Shown: piece after piece, positions 12,431 through 23,751 of the stretch
Layout: each line of letters begins with the position of its first letter
How positions within the stretch are numbered: position 1 is the stretch's first letter
From: Echria macrotheca
Taxonomy: Eukaryota > Ascomycota > Sordariomycetes > Sordariales > Schizotheciaceae
DNA: 64,000 nucleotides
Reading direction: 5' to 3'
Assembly: GCA_030411725.1 (NCBI GenBank)
Contig: MU839834.1
Location: 372,001-436,000, forward strand
Made by a program: the position numbers and the translations under genes
Notes under the pieces: model-generated
The model's database searches: none
What the model saw: only the letters and a program-made list of their open reading frames with translations
What the model was told of the DNA's origin: nothing

Positions 12431-12949
12431 TTACAACTCCGCCATGTCTGATTGCGTCGAGTTTTCCTGGCCTTTCACCACCTCCTCATGCTTCGCACGC
12501 TCACCTAGTTCTGAGACGGTGTTCGGATCCGAGCCCGTCAACTTATACCCTGCCTGCAACGCCTCCTTGGCCTTGTTGAGTTCCTCCTCCGTCCCGGTCC
12601 CCTCGTTCTCGCCAAGGTAAATCTTCTCCTCCAGGGTATTCAACGCCAGAACGAGGCGCTCGAGGAGCGGGGAAAACACCTTCTTGGTCTCTTCCAATGC
12701 TTTTTTCTAGATCAAGGGTTAGGGTCGCCATCCAATTTCAGGTTAGGTCAGATCATAAGCTCTTCTTACCTCCTGCTTCAGCACGAACTCGGCGTTGAAG
12801 TCGGACCCGTCGCCGCCGGCCGAGATCTCCTGCTCCAACTTTTTGACGCGCTCCTCCTGTTTGGCTTGTTCTTGGTGGTAGTAGCCTTCCTCCTTGACGA
12901 GGCGCTCGACTGCCTGCGTCGCGATCTTGAGGCCTGAAGGCGGGGGCAT
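12431..12949 (-). CDS. Tubulin-binding cofactor A
   Basis: Exons 12949-12770 and 12706-12431 give 151 residues, with a 63-nt intron in phase 0. The protein is a three-helix bundle of the TBCA/Rbl2 type: MPPPSGLKIATQAVERLVKEEGYYHQE, then QEERVKKLEQE, and after the intron KKALEETKKVFSPLLERL. It captures free beta-tubulin during folding of the alpha/beta heterodimer. It is somewhat longer than the 106-residue yeast protein because of a C-terminal Glu/Lys extension. The 3' end is 144 bp from the THO7 stop (convergent pair). Confidence 0.93.
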
Positions 12950-14382
12950 TTTGTGTATTATGGTGAGGTGGTTTGGGATGAACTGTTTGGTGTTGCTTTC
13001 AAGTTTCTCTCAGCTGCTCCTGGGGGGTTCCTTGGTCTCGTAGTCTGGCCTGGTTCTTGTTTTATGTCTGCCTGATAGGTAGTCGAGTTTGTCGTCCGCT
13101 TGTTGACTTGTGGTGGGGTTGGCGGGGTAATTTTCATGGGGAAATGCGATGGGGATAGCAGTGCGATGCTGCTAAGACTTTACTTCCCGGAGCACGATTG
13201 GCTGGGATTTCATGTGTAGACTGACGGCTGCATTCGCCTTGCTTGCTGTGTCGGAACGGACAGCACAAGCAACGACTTCAAGTGGTCTTGCATTTTCCTT
13301 TACTCTACGTCCGAAAGAGCATATCCTTCGCAAACGTAGGGTCCGGTTTCTGCAGGTCCAGCTGCGCTTGCTGCGGTACCTGACATTGCTCACAATCAGG
13401 GCTGGATGTCAAAGTAGACGTCCAGACTAGAGGAATAATACTTCAAGTTTTGACAGGCCTCAGCATGTTGTGATCTGAATCGGGTTCACGGCCACGGTCC
13501 AACCAGGACAGTCAGTTCCTTCAAATATTCTATACAACATTGTTGTACGCCTTGCAGATATGTCTTCCCGAGAAGAACGACCAGCCCGGAACAGGTGGAA
13601 GCCTCGGCAGGGCTTATTAAGCTTTGCACTGAGCGGTCCTGTCGAGCCCGTGTAGAAGGTTCCAGGTTCCGAGCGATGGGGTCCTCGCCTCCGGCCGTTT
13701 CAGACCCATCTGCATCCTGTGGAACCAGGTTGATCCTCCAAGATCTTTTTGTCGAGGAAGAGACGGCAGTCACTGTCCACAGCGGCAAGGCGGCTGAATC
13801 ACGCGCTGGTCATGCAATATACTTTTATTCTCGAGTATCCAACACTGTAGAGTACGGTTCCTGACCTTGTGACACAATGCATTGCTGCGATTGGCGGCAT
13901 GTGTAAGCCCTGGACCTGACATGCAGAATCGACGACAGGCCTGTGGAGCTTTAGCCGGTTTGGGCAGCTCCAGGGAGCTGGACAGGGGCGAGGCTAGCCA
14001 GGATTGCCAGTTCAGGCTAGTCCAGCTCCAATCGGTGGTGGGAGGCGACTTTGGCAACAACTGGACACGTCTCGCATCGACAAGTATCCATCCCACTTGA
14101 TTTAAGGCTGGCCGTGGATTTCGACAGCCACTTTTCTCAAGGGGCCCTTTCCTACCACTCGCTTTGCTCCGATTTCTGCAAACACACTTGCTGCTGGATG
14201 GTATTCCTTAGTTTCGCTTTTTGCTTCCCAATTGGTAGCTTCTGCACGTCTTGACAGCCCCAGCCTTGGGTGCCTTTTTTCGCAGAGCTGTTGCCTCGCT
14301 GCAACTGCAACGAGACATCGCACCTCGAAAGCAGCTTTCACCGTAAGGCGCCCCGCCATAGACGGGACATACACTTGCCAAC
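12950..14382. promoter_or_regulatory. Divergent spacer, TBCA / SERCA
   Basis: This 1.4-kb region upstream of both genes presumably contains their promoters and long leaders. Only short ORFs without family features are present. I recognise no defined element. Confidence 0.4.
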
Positions 14383-17300
14383 ATGGAGAATGCCTTTGCA
14401 AAGCCGGTAGACGTAGTCCTCGGCGACTTCGGGGTCAACCCCGCGACCGGTCTGAGCGACGAGCAAGTCTCGCGCCAGCGGGCAAAGCACGGCAAGAATG
14501 GTATGTTGTTGTTCTCCTTGCCCCCCCTGGAGAGTTTGTGGCTCACCAAAATTCTGCGCAGCCATTCCCGACGAACCGCCGACCCCGATATGGGAGCTCA
14601 TCCTTGAGCAGTTCAAGGACCAGCTGGTCATCATCCTCCTCGGCTCTGCCGCCATCTCGTTCGTTCTGGCCCTCTTCGAGGACGAAGGGGGCTGGAGCGC
14701 CTTCGTCGACCCTGCCGTCATCCTCACCATTCTGATCCTCAACGCCGTCGTCGGAGTCTCACAGGAGAGCAGCGCCGAGAAGGCCATCGCCGCCCTTCAG
14801 GAATACTCGGCCAACGAGGCCAACGTGGTGCGCAATGGGCAGATCCACCGGGTCAAGGCTGAGGAGCTTGTGCCGGGCGACATTGTGGACGTGACTGTCG
14901 GCGCCCGCATTCCTGCCGACTGCAGGTTGATCTCGATCGAAAGCAACAGCTTCGCCGTCGACCAGGCTATCCTGACCGGAGAGAGCGAAAGCGTCGGCAA
15001 AGACTTCAGCGTAGTTCTTAAGGATGAGAAGGCCGTGCTGCAGGACCAGACCAACATGTTGTTCTCCGGAACAACCGTTGTGACGGGACATGCCAAGGCC
15101 GTGGTTGTTCTGACCGGCTCCAACACGGCCATTGGCGACATCCACGAGAGCATCACGGCCCAGATCTCTGAGCCGACGCCCCTGAAGCAGAAGCTCAACG
15201 ATTTCGGAGACCAACTCGCCAAGGTTATCACTGTCATCTGTATCCTCGTCTGGCTCATCAATATCCCCAACTTCAAGGACCCCAGCCATGGAAACTGGAC
15301 CAAGGGAGCCATCTACTACCTCAAGATCGCCGTCTCTCTTGGTGTCGCAGCAATCCCAGAAGGTCTCGCTGTTGTTATTACCACCTGCCTGGCTCTTGGT
15401 ACAAGGAAGATGGCCGCCAAAAACGCTGTTGTTCGAAGCTTGCCGTCAGTGGAGACGCTGGGAAGCTGCAGTGTCATCTGCTCCGACAAGACCGGCACTT
15501 TGACGACAAACCAGATGAGCGTCAGCAAGATCGTCTATCTCAACCAGGATGGTTCCGACCTGGAAGAGCTCGACGTTGAGGGCACGACATTTGAACCAAA
15601 GGGTGCTATCAAATCCAACGGCAAGGCTCTATCCGATGTTGCGCAAAAGTCCACGGTGCTTCAGATTGCCGAGGTGGCTGCTCTCTGCAACGATGCCCGG
15701 CTGGATTACCACCCGCACACCGGTACCTACTCCAATGTCGGCGAGCCTACCGAAGGCGCATTGCGCGTAATGGTCGAGAAGATCGGCCCTTGCCCGCCTT
15801 CTGACTGCAACCCCAAAGATCGCGTCCACTACGCCAGCTCCTGGTATGAGAAGAAGTACGACCGCTTGGCTACCTATGAGTTCTCTCGTGACCGCAAGAG
15901 CATGTCGGTGCTCGTCAAGGGCGGCGGCCAAGAGAAACTCTTCGTCAAGGGCGCACCGGAATCCATCATTGAGCGCTGCACCCATGTTCTTCTCGGGGCC
16001 AACGGAAAGAAGGTCCCGTTGAATCGGAAACTCACTGACCTTCTTTTAAAGGAGGTTGTTGATTATGGTAACCGGGGTCTGCGCGTCATTGCGCTGGCCA
16101 GCCACAATGAAATTTCTGGACATCCGCTCCTGAAGAAGGCCAAGTCGACGTCTGAGTATGCTTCCCTAGAGCAAAACCTTACGCTTCTCGGCCTTGTTGG
16201 CATGCTTGATCCTCCACGACCGGAGGTGCCTTCTGCCATCCAGAAATGCAAGGAAGCCGGAATCCGTGTCATCGTTATCACCGGTGACAATCGCAACACG
16301 GCCGAGAGCATTTGCCGTCAGATCGGTATTTTCGGACACTACGAGGATCTTACTGGCAAGAGTTATACCGGCCGCGAATTTGACAATCTCAGCCCTAGCG
16401 AACAATTGGAAGCGGCCAAGAAGGCGTCTCTATTCTCCCGTGTCGAACCCGCCCACAAGTCGAAGCTTGTCGATCTCCTCCAATCACTGGGCGAGGTTGT
16501 GGCTATGACCGGCGACGGTGTGAACGATGCCCCCGCTCTCAAGAAGGCCGATATTGGTGTTGCCATGGGCTCTGGTACTGACGTATCCAAGCTCGCCGCC
16601 GACATGGTCCTTGCCGATGACAACTTCGCGACTATCGGCGTTGCCATTGAGGAGGGCCGTGCTATCTACAACAACACACAGCAGTTCATCCGGTATCTCA
16701 TCTCGTCCAACATCGGTGAGGTCGTCTCCATCTTCCTGACGGCAGCGCTGGGCATGCCCGAGGCTCTGATTCCCGTTCAGCTTCTCTGGGTAAACCTTGT
16801 CACAGACGGTCTCCCTGCCACCGCACTCTCGTTCAATCCTCCGGACCATGACATCATGAAGCGACGGCCCCGCAAGAGAGATGAGGCTCTCATCGGGGGT
16901 TGGCTCTTCTTCCGCTATCTGGTTATTGGCACCTACGTCGGCTTGGCTACCGTTGCCGGCTACGCATGGTGGTTCATGTTCTACTCTGAGGGTCCTCAGA
17001 TCAGCTTCTACCAGCTGTCTCACTTCCATCGCTGCTCGGCCGAATTCCCCGAGATCGGTTGCAGCATGTTCAGCAACGATATGGCCAAGGCCGGTTCGAC
17101 TGTCTCTCTCTCGATTCTGGTCACCATTGAGATGTTCAACGCCATGAACGCGCTCTCGTCCAGCGAGTCCCTCCTCACTCTCCCTCTGTGGGAGAACCTC
17201 ATGTTGGTGTATGCTATTGGCTTGTCGATGGCGCTCCACTTTGCTCTGCTCTACACTCCCGTTCTCCAGACGCTGTTCTCTATCTTGCCCCTGAACTGGG

Positions 17301-17482
17301 CCGAGTGGAAGGCCGTCTTGATCATCAGCGCGCCTGTCATGTAAGTTCTGTCTCCTAGTGGTATCCGCACTCATGCTAACACATTGTCCAGACTCATCGA
17401 CGAGGTCCTCAAACTTGTGGAGCGAACATTTTTCATGCAGAGCACACAGGTTGCCGTATCAAAAGCAAAGAAGGAAGAGTGA
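14383..17482 (+). CDS. SERCA-type Ca2+-transporting P-type ATPase
   Basis: The protein pumps Ca2+ into the ER or related compartments using ATP. Exons 14383-14500, 14562-17340 and 17392-17482 sum to 2988 nt (995 residues), the length of animal SERCA. The N-terminus MENAFAKPVDVVLGDFGVN is joined by intron 1 to the first membrane segment. Visible motifs: TGES in the actuator domain, PEGLAVVIT in M4, phosphorylation site D348 in SDKTGTLT, KGAPES in the nucleotide domain, TGDGVNDAPALKKADIG, and NIGEVVSIFLTAALG in M5. The short third exon (FFMQSTQVAVSKAKKEE) ends in a Lys/Glu tail. It resembles Neurospora NCA-1 rather than the vacuolar PMC or Golgi PMR1 types. All three exons keep frame. Confidence 0.95.
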
Positions 17483-17787
17483 GCGGAGCAAAAAGTTGGA
17501 GCATGGCGTCCGTACATACCCATTTAGACCCTGTACACTGTAACTAGTAGATCGAAGAGCATGGCCCGCCACGCGAGTGGTGCGCTGGACCGGAAACGGT
17601 ACATGGCATGCGGATCACAGGGAGAACAGGATTGCTGATGGGCAATATAATGCGAGTTTACTTTGTTTGGACAACTCGCTCCTCATGCCTAGTATTACAG
17701 AGCTCTGGTCTGGTTTCCATGCAGAACCCGTAGAGATAGCCTCTAGCAAAACAGCCAAAGCGCACCCCCAACGCCAACCACAGCCGT
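17483..17787. other. Convergent 3' spacer
   Basis: This is 305 bp between the SERCA and proteasome beta-3 stops. I see nothing beyond expected 3' UTRs. Confidence 0.5.
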
Positions 17788-18546
17788 CTAATCCTGCCGC
17801 CCCTTCAATAGTCTCTTGGTGACCTTGTCCTTCTCGATGATGTAAACGTGCGCACCCCAGCCGGAAAGAGCGTCTCGGTCTACCGCGTTGAGGAGTGCTT
17901 GGGAGATGGTCTCGAACAGGTCCTCGGGCGCCTACACCAGCATTATTAGTATTTATCGCCTCGGATATCCCACCAGAACCAGAGTTTATATATATATCGT
18001 ACCAGATCCGGCTCCCACAAGCTCTCGCACATGCCAAACAGCTGGTCGGTCGCGGTACCGCTAACGATAAAGTCCTTTGCGAAATCGATGCACCCGATGC
18101 TGTCGAACCCGCAGATGAAGGGGGAGCCGGTCTTTGGGTCGAGTCCGGCGACCACGGGGCTGACGAAGTAGGGGCCGAAGCGGCGCTCGTACAGCGACGA
18201 GCTGACGAGGTTGGCGAAGGTGCGGGGCGCGATGCCGCGCTCCTCGCGCAGGCGGTACATGTTGACCTTGTAGCGGAAGAGGTCCGATACCGTGGCCACG
18301 TCGGTCGCGAGGCCCGTGAGGCCGAGGAATACGTGCTCGCCGTACTGGAAGATCTTGGGGAAGTTGTTGGACACCGTGAGCGCCTGCAGGCCCAGGCGCA
18401 GGTCGCAGGCTATGGCGACGCAGTCTTTGCCTACCATGGCGACGCAGGCGCCGCCGTTTATTGAGAAGGGGGAGGACTGGGACAGGATGTTAGGGTTTGG
18501 GGAGATAGATAGCTTGGGGAGGGGGGAGGGAAGGAGGGCGTACCAT
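17788..18546 (-). CDS. pup3: 20S proteasome subunit beta type-3 (Pup3)
   Basis: Exons 18546-18544, 18476-18003 and 17931-17788 give 206 residues (yeast Pup3 205). The first coding exon is the ATG alone; intron 1 (66 nt) begins GTACGC and ends CCCAG. The protein then reads SSPFSINGGACVAMVGKDCVAIACDLRLG, with LTGLATDVATV, SSSLYERRFGPYFVSPVVAG and FETISQALLNAVDRDALSGWG, all beta-3 signatures. The subunit is structural, lacking the N-terminal catalytic Thr. The gene is divergent from the UBX-protein gene, with about 1 kb between starts. Confidence 0.95.
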
Positions 18547-19545
18547 GGTGGATGTGTCGTGATGCGGCGGGAGGCGGAAGGGAGAGTAAGTGAGAGAGAT
18601 GTGGTGGTGGTTTGGGATGGTATGTGGTATCGCAAAGTCGTTTACTTCGTTATAGCGGCGATGTGGTGGGTTGTGGGTAGCTGTTTTGTCGTGGTCGGGA
18701 GCTTCTTGCTGGTCGTCGTCAATTCAATCAGCGAAGCTGCCAGCCTTGGAGTCGGGAAGGCAACACGCTGCTGGCGCGGCTGGACTGGGACAAACTGACA
18801 GGGGTGAGGTGTCTTGGGCTTGGAGCTCCCACGCTGGGAAGGCGGTGACGGGCGGCGCTAAGGGGGTATAAATCGGGAGAGCTGTTAGTGCGGTACTTGA
18901 GTCAACGATTTGACGCACACATAAATTTCATTGGATCTGCTGTATATTCGCGTTCATGGTAATATTAGGGGTTTCCATATGTCAGGGGCCGTCCTCCTAT
19001 TCCTTCCTGCTTCAGGCTTCCGGGTTTCTCTCGTCTGTTCAGGACGGGGAGGTGGCTCATCATAGGCAGCTACGCCTGTTGGCCCGTAACTAACGCCCCG
19101 CTCCCGGACGTTGTTCATCTGAGCTCCTGCCGACATTGCCCCTCCAAAGCTGGTGGAAGCTCCGAGAAACTAGAACAACACCTGCAACTTGCTGCCTCAT
19201 CTCACAAAACCACACCCAGCATGTTCAATATTGGAGATCACTAAGCCGGGATATTGCCAGAGAAGTATTTTCGAATCGGTTTGGTTCTTCCTCCGCACGG
19301 CCGCCAGAGCATACAGGTAAAGCTTGTTCTCCCCTTCGACACATGTCCACTAGCTTACACAGCAGGTTAGCTGCCTGGCAACTCACCTGATCTCCCCATC
19401 TCAGTCTTTCTAGACCAACTCCTTGTGTTCAACTACGCCCACTGCTGCTGAACCGGCGCTTCAAGTTTCGACTCCTTGTTACTAAAAGAGAAAAGGGGCG
19501 TTTGTCTGCCAGATCAGGCTTTGACGAAGTCTTGTATAGCCCGCC
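18547..19545. promoter_or_regulatory. Divergent spacer, pup3 / UBX gene
   Basis: This 1-kb region holds two upstream regions. I did not recognise a PACE-type proteasome element, and no gene is supported. Confidence 0.4.
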
Positions 19546-21117
19546 ATGGCCGCACATGTCGAGGTTATAGCGACAGACCTTCGCCGGGTAAAGGTCAAAG
19601 TGATGCCCACTACCTACCTAGTCGACGTCCTCGACGAAGCCTGCCAGAAACTCAGTCTTAATAGTGATAGGTATCTGCTCAAGTACGCTCTCCCCTTCTT
19701 CCAGCACCTCCCCCCCCCCTTTGAGCCACAGTCTCACATTCCTAGGCACAAACAAAAGAACGTGGACCTGACGGGCCCCTTTCGAACATCCGGCCTCAGC
19801 CCGGGCGCCAAGCTGGAGCTGGTGATCAAGTCGAGCAGTCCATCCGTGATCTCAATCGCGCTCGACATTGCCGGCCGGCGAGTCGTCAAGAAGCTGCCCA
19901 GTGACATGACCCTCTGGCAGGTCCTGCGGCAGTTCGAAACGGCAGAAGCGGGTTTGAACATTACAGGGAGAGGCTCACCGAAGTCCGTCGACGGAGGGCA
20001 GCTGTACTACGAGCGTCCCGTGGTCAACATCATGGGCCGAGACTACTTTGAGCTCCCAGATCTGCAGAAGACGCTGTCGCAATGTGGTATCAACTCTGGG
20101 AGCATGGTACTGAGGGTGTCGTTCCGGAATACCGAGCAGACACTCTATGAAGCGATGGAGCAGATCAGTACGTACCTGAAGGATGTCGAGCCCGCAACGG
20201 CGGCAGAGGAGAACAAAGAGACAGCGGCACCCTCTGCTGTAGAACCGACCCCAGAGTCCAAGGTGTCTGAGCCATCAGAGCAAGCCCCAAACCCACCAGA
20301 GCAAACCGCAGAGTCGTCAGAGAAAGCTGCAGAGCCAGCCCCCCTCGTAGATGCTCCTCCGATGCCCAGCCCACAGCCGACGACAGCGGGTGATGCAATG
20401 GACATCGACCAGCCCTCGGCATCTTCTACCCCAGCGGACCGTCTCCAACCAACCAGTGTTTTCTCAGCGCCCTCATCGTCCACCCCTGTGGCCACCCAAA
20501 TTCAAGAAGACGACTCGGTCTATGAGCCCACGATCGCCCACGCCCAGCTCCGCCAACAGCATCTGCTGGCCCGGACGCAAAACACACGGCTAAAGTCCGA
20601 CGCCGAACTCGCCGCAGACGCGGCCGAAGCAGCGGCCAAGCTGGCCAAGATCACAAAGGTCGAGGTGAAAGTCCGTTTCCCCGACCAGACATCGGCACAG
20701 TGGGTCGTCACTCCCGCGGAGACCGGCGCCTTCCTTTACCAGGCCGTGCGCGGCGTCATGGCCCATCCCTCGCAACCGTTCAGGCTCGTAATGGCTGCTA
20801 CACATGCTGTCGTCCACGACGACGACAAGCGCCTCATTGCCGACTACCGCCTCAAGGGCAGAGAGCTGCTCAACTGCGTCTGGGACGATGCTGCCCCTGC
20901 CGAGGCACGCCAGACGCCCTTCCTCAAGACCAGCATCGCGAGCAAGGCGCAGGCTGTTGTCGTACCCCAGGTGCCGCAGGCTGGTCCCGACGATGACAAG
21001 AACACGTCGGCCGGACCGTCAAGACCTGCGGGTTCGGAAAAGAAGGAGTCACATATGGATTCGGATGCTATCCGTAAGAAGCTTGGCAAGCTGTTCAAGC
21101 TCCCTGGGAAGAAATGA
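19546..21117 (+). CDS. TUG/ASPL-like UBX-domain protein (Ubx4-like)
   Basis: Exons 19546-19682 and 19746-21117 give 502 residues. The N-terminal 75 residues form a TUG-UBL1 ubiquitin-like fold (VKVKVMPTTYLVDVLDEACQKL, then HKQKNVDLTGPFRTSGLSPGAKLELV). A second beta-grasp-like segment follows (residues ~95-190), then a Pro/Glu/Ser linker, and a C-terminal UBX domain (TKVEVKVRFPDQTSAQWVVTP ... LLNCVWDD). Such proteins bind Cdc48/p97 and direct or disassemble it. The 63-nt intron has no stop and is a multiple of three, so unspliced RNA would encode a 523-residue form with 21 extra residues inside the UBL. I chose the spliced form because the UBL is continuous without it. Confidence 0.85.
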   Translation: MAAHVEVIATDLRRVKVKVMPTTYLVDVLDEACQKLSLNSDRYLLKYALPFFQHLPPPFEPQSHIPRHKQKNVDLTGPFRTSGLSPGAKLELVIKSSSPSVISIALDIAGRRVVKKLPSDMTLWQVLRQFETAEAGLNITGRGSPKSVDGGQLYYERPVVNIMGRDYFELPDLQKTLSQCGINSGSMVLRVSFRNTEQTLYEAMEQISTYLKDVEPATAAEENKETAAPSAVEPTPESKVSEPSEQAPNPPEQTAESSEKAAEPAPLVDAPPMPSPQPTTAGDAMDIDQPSASSTPADRLQPTSVFSAPSSSTPVATQIQEDDSVYEPTIAHAQLRQQHLLARTQNTRLKSDAELAADAAEAAAKLAKITKVEVKVRFPDQTSAQWVVTPAETGAFLYQAVRGVMAHPSQPFRLVMAATHAVVHDDDKRLIADYRLKGRELLNCVWDDAAPAEARQTPFLKTSIASKAQAVVVPQVPQAGPDDDKNTSAGPSRPAGSEKKESHMDSDAIRKKLGKLFKLPGKK

Positions 21118-21457
21118 CTGGATTGAAGTTATGGCATGCTATGGCGTTAGGATCACGGATGCGATGATTATGAGCGGAAGATGTTGGTCTTGAGGTCGGA
21201 CTGTTTGGCATTGGTTGGCAGGCATTCACTCGTGTAAAGTATAGACCATACAAAGTCATGCCGGCTTGATCGGTAACTAGCGTTACGGAATTCAGCGGCT
21301 ATCTTTCTGCAACCCTTGCAGAAGAAATATTTTCCCCAAAGACCAGCCGGATATAAAACGTCCCAGGGAGATCCATGATGAACCACGCCGACCCATGCGC
21401 AAAACCAGACCCGAGCAGACCCATTTCCCACCGATACACCGATTTTTAGTTGTTGAT
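21118..21457. other. Convergent 3' spacer
   Basis: This is 340 bp between the UBX gene and rpl36 stops. I see only presumed 3' UTRs. Confidence 0.5.
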
Positions 21458-22263
21458 TTAGTGGCCGGCACGACGGGACTCAGCGATGACACGCTGGAGC
21501 TCGTCGACCTTCGCCTTGGCACGGCCAAAAGTTCCGAGCTTGAATGATGTTAGTTATGTAATGGTTCTCGAGGAACGCAGGACCTACCCTCTTCTTGGCG
21601 AGCTTGCGGGCGCGCTTGTCCTTGCTGTTGCGCAGGAGTTCGATAACACGACGCTCATAGGGGGCGAGGCTGTATAAATAAGAAATCATTAGCACACTTT
21701 TTTTCAGATTCAAATCCGTCTTGAAGAGCCGCCGTATATATATCTGGTATCGGAGAAGAGAAAGAAAGCAGGAAAAAAACGTACCCAGCAACCTCCTTGA
21801 CGATCTCCCGAACGAAAGCGGTGCGCTTGCTCAGGTGGCCCTTGGTCCGCGAGACGCGGGGCTTGGTGACGCGAGCGGTGGTCTTCTGTATAGCAGGCAA
21901 AAAGAATCCCATCTCCGGTCAGCGATTCCGATCCTCCAATTTTGTGTGTTTTTTGAAGTTTGTTCTAAGGAAAAAGGGAGGCAAGTCCATCATCTGCGAT
22001 ACTCCGTCGTGGGAGTTGAAGTTTGTTTGGATATTTTTTCTTCTTCTTCTTTTCTCTCTCTCTCTCTCTCCCTCACTCCCTCTTCTTCTGCGCTCAAGTC
22101 GGGAGACAGAAGGACGGAGAGAGAGAAAGAGAGAGAGAGAAAATAGAAAATAAAAAAAAATCCATCTTCAGGACGGCGACGCAGAGATCCTCCACGAGGT
22201 GAGACATACGTGACCCTTGTTGAGGCCAACGGCCAGGCCGGACTTGGGCGCTTCCTTTGCCAT
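21458..22263 (-). CDS. rpl36: 60S ribosomal protein L36 (eL36)
   Basis: Exons 22263-22210, 21885-21785, 21669-21588 and 21538-21458 give 105 residues, the family's usual size. The protein reads MAKEAPKSGLAVGLNKGH, KTTARVTKPRVSRTKGHLSKRT, AFVREIVKEVAG, LAPYERRVIELLRNSKDKRARKLAKKR and a final Arg/Lys-rich helix. Intron 1 is 324 nt, far longer than its neighbours (115 and 49 nt). It contains facing CT and GA tracts. A long first intron near the start codon is common in fungal ribosomal-protein genes. The basic composition and motif order leave little doubt. Confidence 0.95.
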
Positions 22264-23751
22264 TGTTGAGGTGGAGAGAGATTTCGACGGTGGTCGGGCG
22301 GCGAAATCGGTGGTGGTTGTCGGTTGTGTCGTCGTCGTGACTTGGGAAGGTCAAGAGGGAACTTTTGAGATTTCGGGATTTTTGGAGAAAGAGTTTCTTG
22401 TGGGAGTGGCTCGTGCGCAGGCGGGGCCCCAATCGCTTCAAGGCGTGGCTTGGCGTTGTGGGTCCACAGATCTTGAGCTACGCCTTACTGGATTTGGCTA
22501 GCGGGTTTGCGAAACTCTGGTGGGGGCTTTTCGATCGAGGGCCTACGTACTGTGTACACTACGTTTCAACATGCGTCGTTTACGATTGCTTGAACCTTTC
22601 AGACGAGAACATGCCTGACTGACATGTTGTCTTGCAGGGGAAGGGAGTGTTACCGACAGTATTTCCTTCGGTATGTGTCCCTGTATTACTTCTCATGAGG
22701 TCCTCGTCCTACGTGGTCTCGTCTCGTTGAGCATCTCTTCAATGTCACCATGAAGGGCTCGGCCTGGACCGGGCAAGACGGTTGCACGCACCGGGCCGTG
22801 AATACGATGTTCGGGTTGTACTACATTCCCATGCCTGGGATATTCATGGCTGAACCTGATGGTCACTGACCGAACATATCACGAGGATCAGCAAAGTTTC
22901 GCGAACACGCTGAGACTAACAGTCCACAAACCCAAATAGCTCAGACTGTCCCACTGGAGAAGATGCCGAGGTGCCTGTGGGTATCAGCTGTACCACATAT
23001 GTCCATGAATGTACTTATCCTTCGGGCCGTGACAGAGGCATATGCTTGAGCAACGGCGCCGGGCCGTGGAAATACAGCATCTCCCGATGAACAGGGCCAA
23101 TTGGAACCGTCATGGCAACACAGCAGCTGGACATCCGATGATGTGAGCAACCAGACTAGAAGCATCAAGGGTCTCAAAGTACGCTGTGATCTCTCAGGAT
23201 GCGTTGCGTTTGTGTCGCCTCTCGTCCTACGCCCATGCTAGGTGAGGTGAACCCAAGACGGACGTCGGCAAGTCGAGAGATGTCATGCGTGCGTTTGCGG
23301 TGCCAACAGACTCCGATTGGCAAGGAGGAAGACGTCCTGAAATGAAACGAAGGGCTTCTCGGAACCAACCAGCCATGCGTCGCTCAAGAGATGCGAGATG
23401 GGGGTGGGTGACAAGCTGATTGGCTCCCTTACTCGCGAAGACACGTTTGTTCACCAAATTCCTGGGTGGTCCAAGGGAAGGACCGCAAGGGCCGGTCGAA
23501 ACTGACTTTCATCCGGCCCCGGATGATTGCACCAACAGTTAACAAGTGGGTAGGTAGGATCTGCAAGGTACCCGGGATCGGGGGGGCGAGGCAGCATCAA
23601 TCTCCATTTACATGCCACAGGCAATAAAGATCTGATTCCTTGGTCTTTAAATACGTTCACTATCCCCTTCATTCCCGGGAGCAGCATTTCGGGACAAATC
23701 TCTACTACCCGCGATCGTGAATACGTCTTCGATATTCTTCTTTCTCCGAGC
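22264..23751. promoter_or_regulatory. Divergent spacer, rpl36 / secreted-protein gene
   Basis: This 1.5-kb region contains the rpl36 promoter side and the upstream region of the small secreted protein. A TATA-like CTTTAAATAC at 23644 lies about 100 bp before the secreted-protein ATG. I find no supported gene. Confidence 0.4.

Noticed and set aside
13600..13700. U4 snRNA-like start (AGCTTTGCAC)
   Set aside because: The similarity to U4 stops after about ten bases, with no U4 stem II or Sm site.
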